A DNA stretch of 64,000 bases from Pseudolabrys sp. (GCA_022843325.1 JALHNV010000005.1:1-64000); one strand, 5' to 3'. Shown: positions 1 to 8,534, counted from the stretch's first letter. Numbers and translations are program-made. Notes: generated by a model from the letters alone, not told the origin.

Positions 1-37
1 CGTCGGCGTCGAGATGGCGGATCAGAATGTCGACCAT
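1..37 (-). CDS. FitA-like ribbon-helix-helix antitoxin, N-terminus only
   Basis: The first 12 codons of a leftward gene run off the left edge and read MVDILIRHLDAD. This matches the opening beta strand of FitA/Phd-type ribbon-helix-helix antitoxins, which bind DNA as dimers and neutralise a PIN-domain RNase. An AAGGAG ribosome site lies 7 bases before the ATG, and a 19-base palindrome lies just upstream, as expected for an autoregulated antitoxin. The partner toxin would lie outside the window, so the family call rests on a short N-terminus and the promoter structure. Confidence 0.5.
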   Translation of the reverse strand, partial: MVDILIRHLDAD

Positions 38-51
38 GGCGACGCTCCTTG

Positions 52-70
52 TGATATCATTATGATATCA
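52..70 (-). promoter_or_regulatory. Palindromic operator/promoter of the FitA-like gene
   Basis: Two copies of the self-complementary octamer TGATATCA (52-59 and 63-70) together make a perfect palindrome with 9-base arms around one central base. On the minus strand it contains CATAAT, a good -10 match, immediately upstream of the AAGGAG of the antitoxin gene. Binding by the antitoxin dimer would block transcription. Operator function is inferred. Confidence 0.5.
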
Positions 71-220
71 TTGCCCCAGGCGCCGTTTCAAGGGCGCGGC
101 ACCAGCCTCAGAAGCCCCGCCGACCGCCGTTAAACCGAGACACCCCCCTTGCTGGCCGCACGCGCCGCGCGCAGGCTCAGGCCAAGTTCGTCCATAAGGC
201 GACATCAGAGGGGGAGACGC

Positions 221-1183
221 ATGACACCATTCACTGCACGACTCCGTCTTGTTTCGGCTGCGGCCGCGCTTTTCGCGGTCGCCGTCACGGCGCCGGCGCT
301 GGCGCAATATCCCGAGCGCAACATCACGTTGATCGTGCCCTACGGCGCCGGCGGCGGCACCGACGTCACCGCGCGCATGCTGGCGCAGGATCTCGAAGCG
401 GCGCTGGGCAAGCCGGTGACGGTCGAAAACCGCGCCGGCGGTGGCGGCTGGGTCGGCTGGGGCGCGCTCGCCCGCGCCAATCCGGACGGCTACACCATCG
501 GCTATCTCAACGTGCCGAGCATGTATGGCGGCTATCTCGACCGCCAGCATAACCGCAGCGAGAGCCTCGCCAGCTTCACGCCGCTGATGAACCACGTGCT
601 CGATTACAATGTCTGGGCGGTCAAGGCGGACTCGCCGTTCAAGAGCGTCAAGGATGTCGTCGAGGCGGCCAAGAAGACACCGAACGCCGTTACCGTGTCG
701 GCCTTCGGCGCCGGCTCCGACGATCACCTCGCCATCCTGTCGATCGAGGCCGAGAACAAGATCAAGCTGATCACCGTGCACCACAAGAGCACGGCCGAAG
801 CCAAGACCGCGGCGCTCGGCGGCCATATCCAGGTGCTCGGCGCCAACATCAGCGAGGTGGCGGAGGAGGCCAGGGCCGGCACCATTCGCGTGCTCGGCGT
901 CATGGCGCCGGAGCGCTCGCGCTTCCTGCCGAACGCACCGACCTTCAAGGAGCAGGGCTTCGACCAGACCTGGTCGGTGTCGCGCGGCATCGCCGCGCCC
1001 GCCAACCTGCCCAAGGATGTCGAGGCCAAGCTGACGGCGGCGCTGGAGAAGACGCTGTCGTCCAAGGCGCACCAGGACAAGGCGTCGAACCTCAGCCTCG
1101 AGCCGCGCGTCATCAAGGGCGACGACTACAAGAAATTCCTCAAGGACAACGAGGTCTCGACCAAGACGCTGATGGGCTGGTAG
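221..1183 (+). CDS. Bug/TctC-family periplasmic solute-binding protein
   Basis: A 320-residue tripartite tricarboxylate transporter receptor of the Bug family. The N-terminus is a signal peptide ending at about residue 28 (ALA before QYPER). It is followed by the family core VPYGAGGGTDVTAR and the NPDGY loop, which hold the carboxylate of the ligand. The start is the ATG at 221, 5 bases after a GGGGGAG ribosome site; longer readings from 149 lack one. No tctA or tctB membrane gene is adjacent, so it is an orphan receptor of unknown ligand, as is common in Bordetella and many Hyphomicrobiales. Family certain, ligand unknown. Confidence 0.9.
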   Translation: MTPFTARLRLVSAAAALFAVAVTAPALAQYPERNITLIVPYGAGGGTDVTARMLAQDLEAALGKPVTVENRAGGGGWVGWGALARANPDGYTIGYLNVPSMYGGYLDRQHNRSESLASFTPLMNHVLDYNVWAVKADSPFKSVKDVVEAAKKTPNAVTVSAFGAGSDDHLAILSIEAENKIKLITVHHKSTAEAKTAALGGHIQVLGANISEVAEEARAGTIRVLGVMAPERSRFLPNAPTFKEQGFDQTWSVSRGIAAPANLPKDVEAKLTAALEKTLSSKAHQDKASNLSLEPRVIKGDDYKKFLKDNEVSTKTLMGW

Positions 1184-1214
1184 CGCGGCCCGCGTCAACG
1201 GCAGTGGACATCAA

Positions 1215-1334
1215 ATGGCGGGCGATCCGGGAGCTCCGTTTCCGGATCGCCGCGCGTTGCGCCGCGACAGCTTTTACGTGATGCAGAAGGTGTTCAAGTT
1301 CGCGCCGTCCAAGTGTCCGCCCGGCATCAAGTGA
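1215..1334 (+). CDS. Possible 39-residue protein or gene remnant
   Basis: A short reading frame between two convergent genes encodes 39 residues ending in SKCPPGIK. I see no strong ribosome site and do not recognise it. It may be a real small protein, a decayed fragment or chance. It is listed because it is the only frame in this 206-base gap that looks protein-like. Confidence 0.2.
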   Translation: MAGDPGAPFPDRRALRRDSFYVMQKVFKFAPSKCPPGIK

Positions 1335-1342
1335 GACTCGTC

Positions 1343-1380
1343 GCCCGGATGGAGCGAAGCGACATCCCACCCGGGCTACA
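1343..1380. repeat. Dispersed palindromic intergenic repeat (GCCCGGATGGAGCGAAGC type)
   Basis: GCCCGG at 1343-1348 pairs with CCGGGC at 1371-1376 around a GGAGCGAAGCGA core. I recall this 'CCCGGATGGAGCG(A/C)AGCG...CCCGGGCTAC' arrangement as a very common extragenic repeat in Bradyrhizobium-related genomes. It lies at the convergent ends of the TctC and amidohydrolase genes, where it may also act as a transcript-ending hairpin. No second full copy was noticed in this window. Confidence 0.4.
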
Positions 1381-1389
1381 GAGACATCA

Positions 1390-2481
1390 TCACGCTGTCT
1401 TGAGACGCGGCACCAGCTTTACCGCATTGTCGCGGTGGATCGCCTTCACTTCGTCGGGCTTGAAGAAGCTCTCCAGCGGCTTGATGTACTCGGCGGCGCG
1501 CCGGTACGGGTAATCGGTGCCGAACACGATCTGCGAGGCGGGCACCATCTTGGCCAGCGCCGACAGCGTGACCTCGTTCGGGATGGCCGCGGTGTCGTAA
1601 TAGAAGCGGCCGATCTGCTTGTCGATCTGCGCCCGGGTCACCTTGCCGGCGAAGGGCGGCCGCGCGATCGACTGCACCGTGAAGCGCTCGTAGAACGCCG
1701 TAATCGAGCCGCCGCCGTGCGACCAGATCCAGTTGATGTCGGGGTATTTCTCGCCGAAGCCGGAGAAGATCACGGTGAAGATCGAGCGCGTCGTGTCGGT
1801 GCCGAATTCGATCAGCGCCGGGTCGATGTCGCGCACCAGGTTGACGCAGCAATTGGCGTTGGTCGGGTGGGTGTAGACGGTGGCCTTGCGGCGGTTGAGT
1901 TCCTGCCAGACCGGCTCGAATTCAGAGTAGCCGAGCCACTTGTCGCCATAGCTGGTCATGACGCCGACGCCGTCCACCTTCAGCGTGTCGAAGGCGTATT
2001 CGATTTCCTTCAGGCTCTCGGCGACATGCGGCAGCGGCAGCATCGCCCAGGTGCCGAAGCGGCCGGGGTGATCGGTCTCCAGCTTCTTGGCGAACTCGTT
2101 GCTTTCGCGCGCGATGCGCGCCGCGGTCGGCGCATCGAAGGGCGAGGCCTGCGGCGTGGTCGGCGAGGTGATGGCGACGCCGACGCCGCCTTTGTCCATG
2201 TCCTCGATCGTCTTCTCCACCGTCCAGTTGGTCACCGGCGGCGAGTCCATCTTGATGCTCTTTAGGCCGGCGACCCAGGTCGGCGGCGACACGTGGTGAT
2301 GCACGTCGATGATGGTGCCCTTGGCCTGCGCGTAGGCCTTCGGCAGGAAACCGGCGAGCGGCGTAGCGGCGCAGGCAAAGGCGGCGGCGCCGCCGGCCAG
2401 CAAGGTGCGGCGGCTTAGGTTCGGTCCGTGAGACTGGCCGCAGTTGCAAAGCGTGGACAACGGTGAATACGCTGCGCGCAT
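1390..2481 (-). CDS. Tat-exported amidohydrolase (amidohydrolase-2/ACMSD-like)
   Basis: A 363-residue metal-dependent hydrolase of the amidohydrolase-2 family, a TIM barrel that includes ACMSD-type decarboxylases. The N-terminus carries a twin-arginine signal (LSRRTLLAGGAAAF) with an AQA cleavage region near residue 52, so the folded enzyme is probably exported to the periplasm. The metal motif DVHHH opens the mature domain and WSHGGG lies in the second half. The ATG at 2481 is preceded by AAGGAG with 6 bases spacing; an in-frame ATG at 2496 overlaps that site and is less likely. The neighbouring TctC gene converges on it. The substrate is not evident. Confidence 0.85.
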   Translation of the reverse strand: MRAAYSPLSTLCNCGQSHGPNLSRRTLLAGGAAAFACAATPLAGFLPKAYAQAKGTIIDVHHHVSPPTWVAGLKSIKMDSPPVTNWTVEKTIEDMDKGGVGVAITSPTTPQASPFDAPTAARIARESNEFAKKLETDHPGRFGTWAMLPLPHVAESLKEIEYAFDTLKVDGVGVMTSYGDKWLGYSEFEPVWQELNRRKATVYTHPTNANCCVNLVRDIDPALIEFGTDTTRSIFTVIFSGFGEKYPDINWIWSHGGGSITAFYERFTVQSIARPPFAGKVTRAQIDKQIGRFYYDTAAIPNEVTLSALAKMVPASQIVFGTDYPYRRAAEYIKPLESFFKPDEVKAIHRDNAVKLVPRLKTA

Positions 2482-2652
2482 AACATGCTCCTTCATGTGT
2501 GACGTGCCGGCTTGCCGTCGGCGTCATGGAAGCTACTGCGCGCTCTCGACAATGAAAACGACATTCGCATATTGCGTTGCGGTATCCGCGCCGAGAACGA
2601 ATGTGATAATCTTTCTCTCTTTTTTCTCTTTCTCTCTTTCTCGGTCCCGCCC

Positions 2653-3516
2653 ATGTCCCCGCTGCCTTATGTTCCGGTTCCCGAATCCTTCAAATTGCCG
2701 CCGGGCATGAACTTCGGCGGCACGTCGGCGGTCGCCTTCACGTCGAAAGGCACGATGTTCGTCATCCATCGCGGCCCGATGCCGCTGATGGAGTTCGACG
2801 CCGACGGGAATTTCATCCGCGGCTTTGGCGACGGCCTTTTCGAGCGGCCGCATGGCCTGCGCATCGACAGCGACGACAACATTTGGGCAACCGATGTCGC
2901 CGCCAACATGGTCTACAGGTTCGATCCGTCCGGACGGCTGACCATGGTGCTGGGTGTCAAGGGCCAGACCGGCGAGTGGCATCCTTACGGCCACCTGCGG
3001 CTGTTCAACGAGCCGAACGAAGCGGTGGTCGGGCCGACCGGCGACATCTACGTGCTGCAGGGCCACGGCAAGGCCGAGTCACTGGTGCTGAAGTTCGATC
3101 GCGACGGCGACTTCATCAAGAGCTGGGGCAGCACCGGCAAGGGCCCCGGCCAGTTCGACCTGCCGCATTCGCTGGTGTTCGATCGGGCCGGACTGCTCTA
3201 CATCGCCGACCGCAACAATGCACGCATCCAGGTGTTCGACGCCGACGGCAATTATATCCGCGAGACGTCGCATCCCGGCACGCCGTGCGGCCTGTTCATG
3301 GATGCCGACGAGCATATCTGGCTGGCGCATGGCCACACCGGCGAGATCATGAAGCTCGATCTCAACGGCAAGGTGGTCGGCGTGATGGAAGGGTCAGGGC
3401 AGGGCAAGGGGCTCGGCCGCTATGGTGAGGCGCACTACATCGCGGTCAGTCCGCGCGGCGAGATTTTCGTCGCCGATACGCTGAACTGGCGCGTGCAGAA
3501 ATACGTCAAGCGTTAG
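2653..3516 (+). CDS. NHL-repeat beta-propeller protein (PAL-like)
   Basis: A 287-residue protein made of NHL repeats. Characteristic strings are FDRDGDFIKSWG, GPGQFDLPHSLVFD and YIADRNNARIQVFD, each followed by a similar blade. The family includes peptidyl-alpha-hydroxyglycine alpha-amidating lyase and SMP-30-like proteins. No signal peptide is visible from the ATG at 2653. The upstream region is a long C/T-rich tract without a clear ribosome site, so the start is not firm. It is divergent from the exported amidohydrolase, and the shared 171-base intergenic region holds both promoters. Enzymatic activity cannot be judged from sequence alone. Confidence 0.75.
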   Translation: MSPLPYVPVPESFKLPPGMNFGGTSAVAFTSKGTMFVIHRGPMPLMEFDADGNFIRGFGDGLFERPHGLRIDSDDNIWATDVAANMVYRFDPSGRLTMVLGVKGQTGEWHPYGHLRLFNEPNEAVVGPTGDIYVLQGHGKAESLVLKFDRDGDFIKSWGSTGKGPGQFDLPHSLVFDRAGLLYIADRNNARIQVFDADGNYIRETSHPGTPCGLFMDADEHIWLAHGHTGEIMKLDLNGKVVGVMEGSGQGKGLGRYGEAHYIAVSPRGEIFVADTLNWRVQKYVKR

Positions 3517-3610
3517 GCGTCGCGACAAGCCCGGTCCGGGCCAGGACCGGCGGCCGCGCGCGGCGTGATATCGTCAGCGGAGCGCCCGCCCACCAAACGA
3601 TTCGCCCGAC

Positions 3611-4750
3611 ATGCCCGGCCAAGCCCGCAGATTGCTGAAAGACATCCGGGCCGAATTGCCGGTGCTGGCCGGCGTTGCGACGACGGTGATTTTCTTCACC
3701 GCCGGCAAAGCTTGGACCACGGAGATTTCGAGCCTGCTCCCCGCCGCCGCGATGTTCGTCTGGCTGTTCGTGGTGATGATCTGGTGCGCCTTCGGCGTGG
3801 TGCGTCACGCCGAAGTGCTGGCCGACTATCTGGGCGAGCCGTTTGGCACGCTGATCCTGACCATCGCCGTGGTCAGCATCGAGGTCACTATCATGGCGAC
3901 GGTGATGCTGGGTGGCGGGCCCAACCCGACCTTGCCGCGCGACACAGTGTTCGCGGTGCTGATGATCGTGCTCAACGGCATGATCGGCGTGTCGGTCGTG
4001 GTCGGCGCCCTGCGCCACCGCCAGCAGCAATACAATCTGCAGGGCGCAGTGGCGTTTCTGGCGGTGATCTCCTGCCTGTCGCTGATCGCTCTGGTGCTGC
4101 CGGATTTCACCCGGTCGACGACGGACCAGTCGCTGACGCCGCTGCAGGCGGTCGTGTTCGGCGGGCTGACGGCACTGCTCTATGCCGGCTTTCTGGTGAT
4201 TCAGACTGTCCGGCACCGCACTTTCTTCACCGACACGGCCGCCGCCGCGGCTGCGACCGCTTCAGCGTCTGCCAGTCCCCGTCGTCATGGACCGGTGCAT
4301 TCGATTCCGTATCACGCCGTCATGCTGGTGGTGACGTTGCTGCCGGTGGTGTTGCTGGCCAAGCCGCTGGCCAGACTGCTGGACCATGGCATCGAGGAAT
4401 TGCACGCGCCGACCGCGTTGGGCGGCATCCTGATCGCGATCCTGGTGCTGTCGCCGGAAGGGCTAACCTCTTATCAGGCGGCCCGGCGCAACCAGTTGCA
4501 GCGCTCGGTCAATCTTTCGCTGGGCTCGGCGCTATCGACCATCGGTCTGACAATCCCGGTCATGCTGGCGATCAGTATCTTTACTGGCATACCGCTCGAG
4601 CTTGGCCTGCCGCACGCCGAAGCGATGCTGTTGGTCCTCACACTGTTCATCGCCAATATGACGTTCTCCGGCGCGCCGACCAACATCCTGCTGGGCGGCG
4701 TACATCTGGTTTTGTTTGCCACGTTTATCGTGCTGGTGTTTAGTCCGTAG
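3611..4750 (+). CDS. chaA: Ca2+/H+ antiporter (ChaA/CaCA family)
   Basis: A 379-residue inner-membrane cation/proton antiporter with about eleven hydrophobic segments in two inverted halves. The first alpha repeat carries GEPFGTLILT followed by SIEVTIMA; the second carries LSPEGLTSYQAARRNQ and SLGSALSTIGLTIP. Conserved acidic residues in both repeats coordinate the ion. It would export calcium, and possibly sodium or potassium at alkaline pH. A small membrane protein gene follows after 19 bases in the same direction, so the two are probably co-transcribed. The ATG at 3611 gives the expected N-terminus. Confidence 0.85.
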   Translation: MPGQARRLLKDIRAELPVLAGVATTVIFFTAGKAWTTEISSLLPAAAMFVWLFVVMIWCAFGVVRHAEVLADYLGEPFGTLILTIAVVSIEVTIMATVMLGGGPNPTLPRDTVFAVLMIVLNGMIGVSVVVGALRHRQQQYNLQGAVAFLAVISCLSLIALVLPDFTRSTTDQSLTPLQAVVFGGLTALLYAGFLVIQTVRHRTFFTDTAAAAAATASASASPRRHGPVHSIPYHAVMLVVTLLPVVLLAKPLARLLDHGIEELHAPTALGGILIAILVLSPEGLTSYQAARRNQLQRSVNLSLGSALSTIGLTIPVMLAISIFTGIPLELGLPHAEAMLLVLTLFIANMTFSGAPTNILLGGVHLVLFATFIVLVFSP

Positions 4751-4769
4751 CCAGGAGACCAAACCGGCC

Positions 4770-5021
4770 ATGCCAACGATTATCTTTTTTGTCTTGATCG
4801 GCCTGATCGTGGCCATCCTTGCGAATGAATATGCGTTCGAAGGGGCTCTGTTCTCCAACAGGATGGTCGGCGGGCTGGGCGCGCTCGGTGTCTTGGCGGC
4901 GGTGTTCGGCTCGGCCGCGCTCGGCCGCTATCGCGGCAGCGGCTCCCGCGCGCTGCTGCATATCGCCATCTGGCTCGGCATCATCCTGCTGCTGGTGGCA
5001 GGCTATCGGATGTTCGGCTAG
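4770..5021 (+). CDS. Small membrane protein resembling the N-terminus of TIGR02281-type aspartic proteases
   Basis: An 83-residue protein with three hydrophobic stretches: an N-terminal segment (IIFFVLIGLIVAILAN), a Gly/Ala-rich middle and a C-terminal LLHIAIWLGIILLLVAGY. The IAIWLGIILLLVAGY pattern resembles, from memory, the membrane segment ahead of retropepsin-like proteases of the TIGR02281 type, but the protease domain is absent. The ATG at 4770 follows CCAGGAGACC. It sits 19 bases after the antiporter gene and 33 bases before the next gene, probably in one operon. Function unknown. Confidence 0.6.
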   Translation: MPTIIFFVLIGLIVAILANEYAFEGALFSNRMVGGLGALGVLAAVFGSAALGRYRGSGSRALLHIAIWLGIILLLVAGYRMFG

Positions 5022-5054
5022 CCTCGGGCATTACCGCAGCCCGGGAGCCGTCCG

Positions 5055-5450
5055 ATGCCTACACCGCCGCCTGTCGAATATGCCGATGCCTCGCCCGCGG
5101 TGCGCGCGGTCTACGACGACATCAAGGCGTCGCGCAACGTGCCGGACGTCAACAACTTCTGGAAATATCTGGCGCGCGATCCGGATACGCTGAAGCGCAC
5201 CTGGGAGAGCATCAAGCACATCATGGCGCCCGGCGCGCTCGACCCGCTGACCAAGGAGATGGTCTATCTGGCGGTGTCGGTGACCAATGGATGCGCCTAT
5301 TGCATCGCCAGCCACAGCGCCGCCGCGCGCAAGGCGGGCATGACCGAGGCGATGTTCGGCGAATTGATGGCGGTCACCGGCATGGCGAATGAGACCAACC
5401 GGCTGGCCAATGGCTATCGCGTTCCGGTGGATCGGGCTTTCGAATCGTAA
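5055..5450 (+). CDS. Carboxymuconolactone decarboxylase/AhpD-family protein
   Basis: A 131-residue all-helical protein of the CMD/AhpD superfamily. The redox motif is intact: Cys80-x-x-Cys83 and His87 in NGCAYCIASH, the arrangement used for thiol-based peroxide reduction in AhpD. Related proteins include peroxidase-related enzymes of the same length. It is the last gene before a strong terminator, so it probably ends the operon starting at the antiporter gene. The exact substrate is unknown. Confidence 0.85.
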   Translation: MPTPPPVEYADASPAVRAVYDDIKASRNVPDVNNFWKYLARDPDTLKRTWESIKHIMAPGALDPLTKEMVYLAVSVTNGCAYCIASHSAAARKAGMTEAMFGELMAVTGMANETNRLANGYRVPVDRAFES

Positions 5451-5482
5451 AACCCGGCGCCGCGATGGCGCCGGGTTTTTTC
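5451..5482 (+). terminator. Rho-independent terminator
   Basis: An 11-base perfect stem (AACCCGGCGCC with GGCGCCGGGTT), a 5-base loop and a run of T start right after the stop codon of the CMD-family gene. It ends the rightward operon and faces the leftward gene that stops at 5497. Confidence 0.9.
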
Positions 5483-5496
5483 TAATCACTCGCTGA

Positions 5497-5898
5497 CTAC
5501 TGCGCCGTATTGGGAGCGGGGGCCGCCGGTTCCGGCGTCATCGGAGCAGGCGTCATCGGAGCAGGAGAGGCAGCCGGGTCGGGCACCGTATTGGCCGGCG
5601 GCGGCGTAGTGACGCCCGAGCCCGTTGTGGTCGGTGACGTCACGGTACCTGCCGACGGTTCCGAGGCGAGCGGTGGCGGCGCCATATTGCTCGCGGTGTC
5701 GGTGCTGCTGTTCATGCCAGCAACCACAACGAACGCGACCAGCGCGAGCACCGCGACGCCGACAACCCAGCCCCACATGCCACCGCTGCGGCGGTCGTTG
5801 CGCGAGATGGGAGCGCCGACATGCGGGTTCCGCGGATCATTCGGATCGTTGAGGCGCGGGTCGGTCAAATTTGGGTCGGTGTAGCGGGGATCTGACAT
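5497..5898 (-). CDS. Single-pass membrane protein with Asp-Pro N-terminus and Pro/Thr-rich tail
   Basis: A 133-residue protein. Residues 1-35 are hydrophilic with repeated DP units (DPRYTDPNLTDPRLNDPNDP). One transmembrane segment follows (about residues 40-62, WGWVVGVAVLALVAFVVVAG). The rest is a Pro/Ala/Thr-rich, low-complexity region including a tandem repeat of APMTP, probably periplasmic. The ATG at 5898 has a strong GAGGAGG ribosome site. Similar proteins are common and uncharacterised in Hyphomicrobiales; a role in the envelope is inferred from topology only. Confidence 0.75.
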   Translation of the reverse strand: MSDPRYTDPNLTDPRLNDPNDPRNPHVGAPISRNDRRSGGMWGWVVGVAVLALVAFVVVAGMNSSTDTASNMAPPPLASEPSAGTVTSPTTTGSGVTTPPPANTVPDPAASPAPMTPAPMTPEPAAPAPNTAQ

Positions 5899-6006
5899 AA
5901 GGCCTCCTCGGGTTCCAGGCGTGGCGGCTTTCGCACGCGCACGATTCCGAAGGACAACCCGTCAACCGAGGTGTCAGTTCCAAGAAAACCTATTTGTGCG
6001 GTGCGG

Positions 6007-6192
6007 TCAGGCGACGCGGGGTGCCGTAATTTTCACGGCCAGTTTCCAAGCGATGCCGAAAACCAGGAAGAAACAGGCCAGAAAGACCGGCAGACTCCAT
6101 GCTGCAGACCAATGCTCAACGGTTCGCCCCACGAAATAGGCGCCGATTTCGCCGATCACCACGAAGACAGCGTAGGTCAGAATAAGCTGCAT
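6007..6192 (-). CDS. Small two-segment membrane protein
   Basis: A 61-residue protein with two predicted membrane helices (from LTYAVFVVIGEIGAYFVG and LPVFLACFFLVFGIAWKLA) joined by a short polar loop. The ATG at 6192 is preceded by GAGGAAA, which favours this start over the in-frame ATG at 6231. No family recognised. It is leftward between another leftward membrane-protein gene and a rightward exporter gene. Confidence 0.65.
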   Translation of the reverse strand: MQLILTYAVFVVIGEIGAYFVGRTVEHWSAAWSLPVFLACFFLVFGIAWKLAVKITAPRVA

Positions 6193-6354
6193 TTTTGTTT
6201 CCTCAGCCAGACATTGCCGCTCTTCTATCACACTCTCGGGCCGGTGCCATGCCTTTCAATAAAGGCTTGGGGGCGTCAAATTGCTGTGGCGCCCCATCGC
6301 GCTTGATGCGAGTGAAGTGCACTGACGCCGCGACCATCGTGTGCCGGAAATAAC

Positions 6355-7308
6355 ATGCGCCTCTCGGGATTGGCCATCGCATCGGCGCCTGTACTGTTCG
6401 TCCTGCTGTGGAGCACCGGCTTCATCGGCGCGCGATACGGGCTGCCCTATATCGAGCCGCTGACATTTTTGTCTGTGCGTATGGCGTTCGTGGTGCTGAT
6501 CCTTGGCGCCATCGCGCTGATTTGGAAGGCCCGTTGGCCCAGCCGCGTCGATACCGGGCACAGTCTGGTGGCCGGCTGGCTGGTGCACGGACTCTATCTG
6601 GGGGGCGTCTTTACGGCGATCAGCCAAGGCGTGCCGGCCGGAATTTCTGCGCTGATCCCCGGCCTGCAGCCGATCCTGACCTCGACGATCGCCAACCGCT
6701 TCATGGGCGAGACGGTGACGCGGCTGCAGTGGTTTGGTCTGGCACTCGGCCTCGTTGGTGTCGCGATGGTGCTGCATGACCGCACCATGCTGGCCGCTGC
6801 AACGCCGCTGGGCTGGGCGGCCAGCATCGTATCGCTGCTCGGCATTACCCTCGGCTCGCTGTATCAAAAGCGATTTTGTGGCGATATCGACTGGCGCGCT
6901 GGCAACCTGGTGCAATACCTCGGCGCCGGTTTGCTGTTCGCCGCCGGAGCCTTTGCCTTCGAGACGCGTGAGATCCGCTGGAGCGGCGAGTTGGTGTTCG
7001 CGCTGGCCTGGCTGGTCATCGTGCTGTCGATTGCCGGTATCGGGCTCATGTACTGGCTGATCCGCCGCTCGGCTGCGACCAGTTTCGCCAGCCTGTTTTA
7101 TCTGGTGCCGGCGGTGACGGCGCTGATGGCCTATCTCCTGTTCGACGAGCGTCTGGACGCCGTGTCCATCGCAGGAATGCTGGTCTGCGCGGTGGGGGTG
7201 GTGCTGGTCAACCGGGGCGGACGCCGGGGGCCGGCGGCGGCCAATGTGGCGGCGTCAGTAACCCGGAACGGGCCGGGCGGAACCGGTGGGGACCGCCGTG
7301 AACCTTGA
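6355..7308 (+). CDS. EamA-family (DMT) exporter
   Basis: A 317-residue drug/metabolite transporter with two EamA repeats and about ten membrane helices. The N-terminal repeat has LLWSTGFIGARYGLPY and SVRMAFV; the second ends with LFDERLDAVSIAGMLVCAVGVVLVNR, the usual family ending. Such proteins export amino acids, nucleobases or other small metabolites; the substrate cannot be inferred. The next operon begins about 110 bases after its stop, in the same direction, and may share the transcript. No strong ribosome site precedes the ATG. Confidence 0.85.
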   Translation: MRLSGLAIASAPVLFVLLWSTGFIGARYGLPYIEPLTFLSVRMAFVVLILGAIALIWKARWPSRVDTGHSLVAGWLVHGLYLGGVFTAISQGVPAGISALIPGLQPILTSTIANRFMGETVTRLQWFGLALGLVGVAMVLHDRTMLAAATPLGWAASIVSLLGITLGSLYQKRFCGDIDWRAGNLVQYLGAGLLFAAGAFAFETREIRWSGELVFALAWLVIVLSIAGIGLMYWLIRRSAATSFASLFYLVPAVTALMAYLLFDERLDAVSIAGMLVCAVGVVLVNRGGRRGPAAANVAASVTRNGPGGTGGDRREP

Positions 7309-7421
7309 ACGAGCCCTCTCTACGGCCGTGGAATATGCTAGTTTGTTTTCGCTTGGGGCCCGTTGTGTTACATGGGTCGTGGGGGCGTTGGGCGCTACAA
7401 GCCTGCGATAGTGGGATTTCA

Positions 7422-8534
7422 ATGGGAAGGCGTGTTTTCTGGACTGCGATCGGGGCGGTCTCGCTGATTGCCGTCGGCGGCTGGGCTTTCATTCAGTATC
7501 CCCAGTCTTTCGCCGCTATCACCTCCGCCCGCGTGCCGGCCGCTGGCGCGCCGCCGCAGGCTCAACCGCCCCGCGGCGGAGGCATCGCCGTCGAGACGGC
7601 GCCGGTTGCGGTGGATACCGTTATTGAAGACATCCGGGCGATCGGCACCCTGGGGCCGAACGAATCGGTGGTCATCTCGACCGAGATCTCCGGCCGGATT
7701 GCCCGTATCGGCTTCCAGGAAGGCGAGAAGGTCAAGGCGGGGCACGTGCTGGTCGAACTCGACTCGACCATGCTGCAGGCGGAACTCGACAAGGTTCGCT
7801 CCGATCTGTCGCTGGCGAAAGCCAATAACGACCGGGCGCTGACGCTTGCCAAGCAGGGCATCACGACCACCCGCGCCCGTGACGAGGCGGAGGCCGCCTT
7901 TCAGGCGGCGCAGGCCAACATCGCACTGGCCGAAGCGCGGTTGCAGAAATCCACGCTGACCGCGCCGCTGACGGGGGTCGTCGGGCTGCGCACCGTCAGT
8001 GCCGGTGCTTACGTCATCCCGGGCCAGCGGATCGTCGAACTGGTCGAGGTCGACCCGCTCAAGGTCGATTTCCGTGTGCCTGAACTGTTTGCGTCCCAGC
8101 TTCGGTCGGACCAGACGATTTTGGTCTCGGCCGATGCGGTGCCGGACAAGACCTTCGAAGGCAAAATAACCGCGATCGATCCGATTGTGGACGTGAACGG
8201 CCGCGCTATTCGTCTGCGGGCCCGCGTTCCCAATCCCGATGGCCTGTTGTCGCCCGGTTTCTTCGTTCGCATCCGCATCGTCGTCGACCGGAGAGAGAGT
8301 GCCATGCTGGTGCCTGAGTCGGCGATATTCCCGCTCGATGGCAAGACGCTGGTCTATCGCGTCGTGGATGGCCGCGCGGTGCAGACCGAAGTCGTTCTCG
8401 GTCAACGGCTGCCGGGGCAGGTTGAAATCCGCAAGGGACTGACAGCAAACGACGTGGTGGTCCGCGCCGGCCAGCAGCGACTGCGCGAAGGCGCGCCCGT
8501 CCGGGTTGTCGCTTCTGGCGGAGGCGCGACGTAG
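7422..8534 (+). CDS. RND efflux periplasmic adaptor (membrane fusion protein)
   Basis: A 370-residue HlyD/AcrA-type adaptor that links an RND pump to an outer-membrane channel. It has an N-terminal membrane anchor or signal (residues 1-25), a Pro-rich linker, a split biotinyl-lipoyl domain (TEISGRIARIGFQEGEKVKAG and TAPLTGVVGLRTVSAG) around a helical hairpin, a beta barrel and a membrane-proximal domain. The ATG at 7422 is chosen; a TTG at 7305 would add a 39-residue stretch unlike the family. Its stop codon abuts the pump gene. No outer-membrane factor gene is nearby, so the channel must be encoded elsewhere. Confidence 0.9.
   Translation: MGRRVFWTAIGAVSLIAVGGWAFIQYPQSFAAITSARVPAAGAPPQAQPPRGGGIAVETAPVAVDTVIEDIRAIGTLGPNESVVISTEISGRIARIGFQEGEKVKAGHVLVELDSTMLQAELDKVRSDLSLAKANNDRALTLAKQGITTTRARDEAEAAFQAAQANIALAEARLQKSTLTAPLTGVVGLRTVSAGAYVIPGQRIVELVEVDPLKVDFRVPELFASQLRSDQTILVSADAVPDKTFEGKITAIDPIVDVNGRAIRLRARVPNPDGLLSPGFFVRIRIVVDRRESAMLVPESAIFPLDGKTLVYRVVDGRAVQTEVVLGQRLPGQVEIRKGLTANDVVVRAGQQRLREGAPVRVVASGGGAT

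Noticed and set aside
68..1198. Long reading frame on the minus strand opposite the TctC gene
   Set aside because: Arg/Gly-rich shadow typical of high-GC DNA; the other strand encodes a clear TctC protein.
5899..5960. GGAAT and GGAAC strings upstream of the 5497-5898 gene
   Set aside because: No CGTT at the right spacing, so no EcfG promoter is called.
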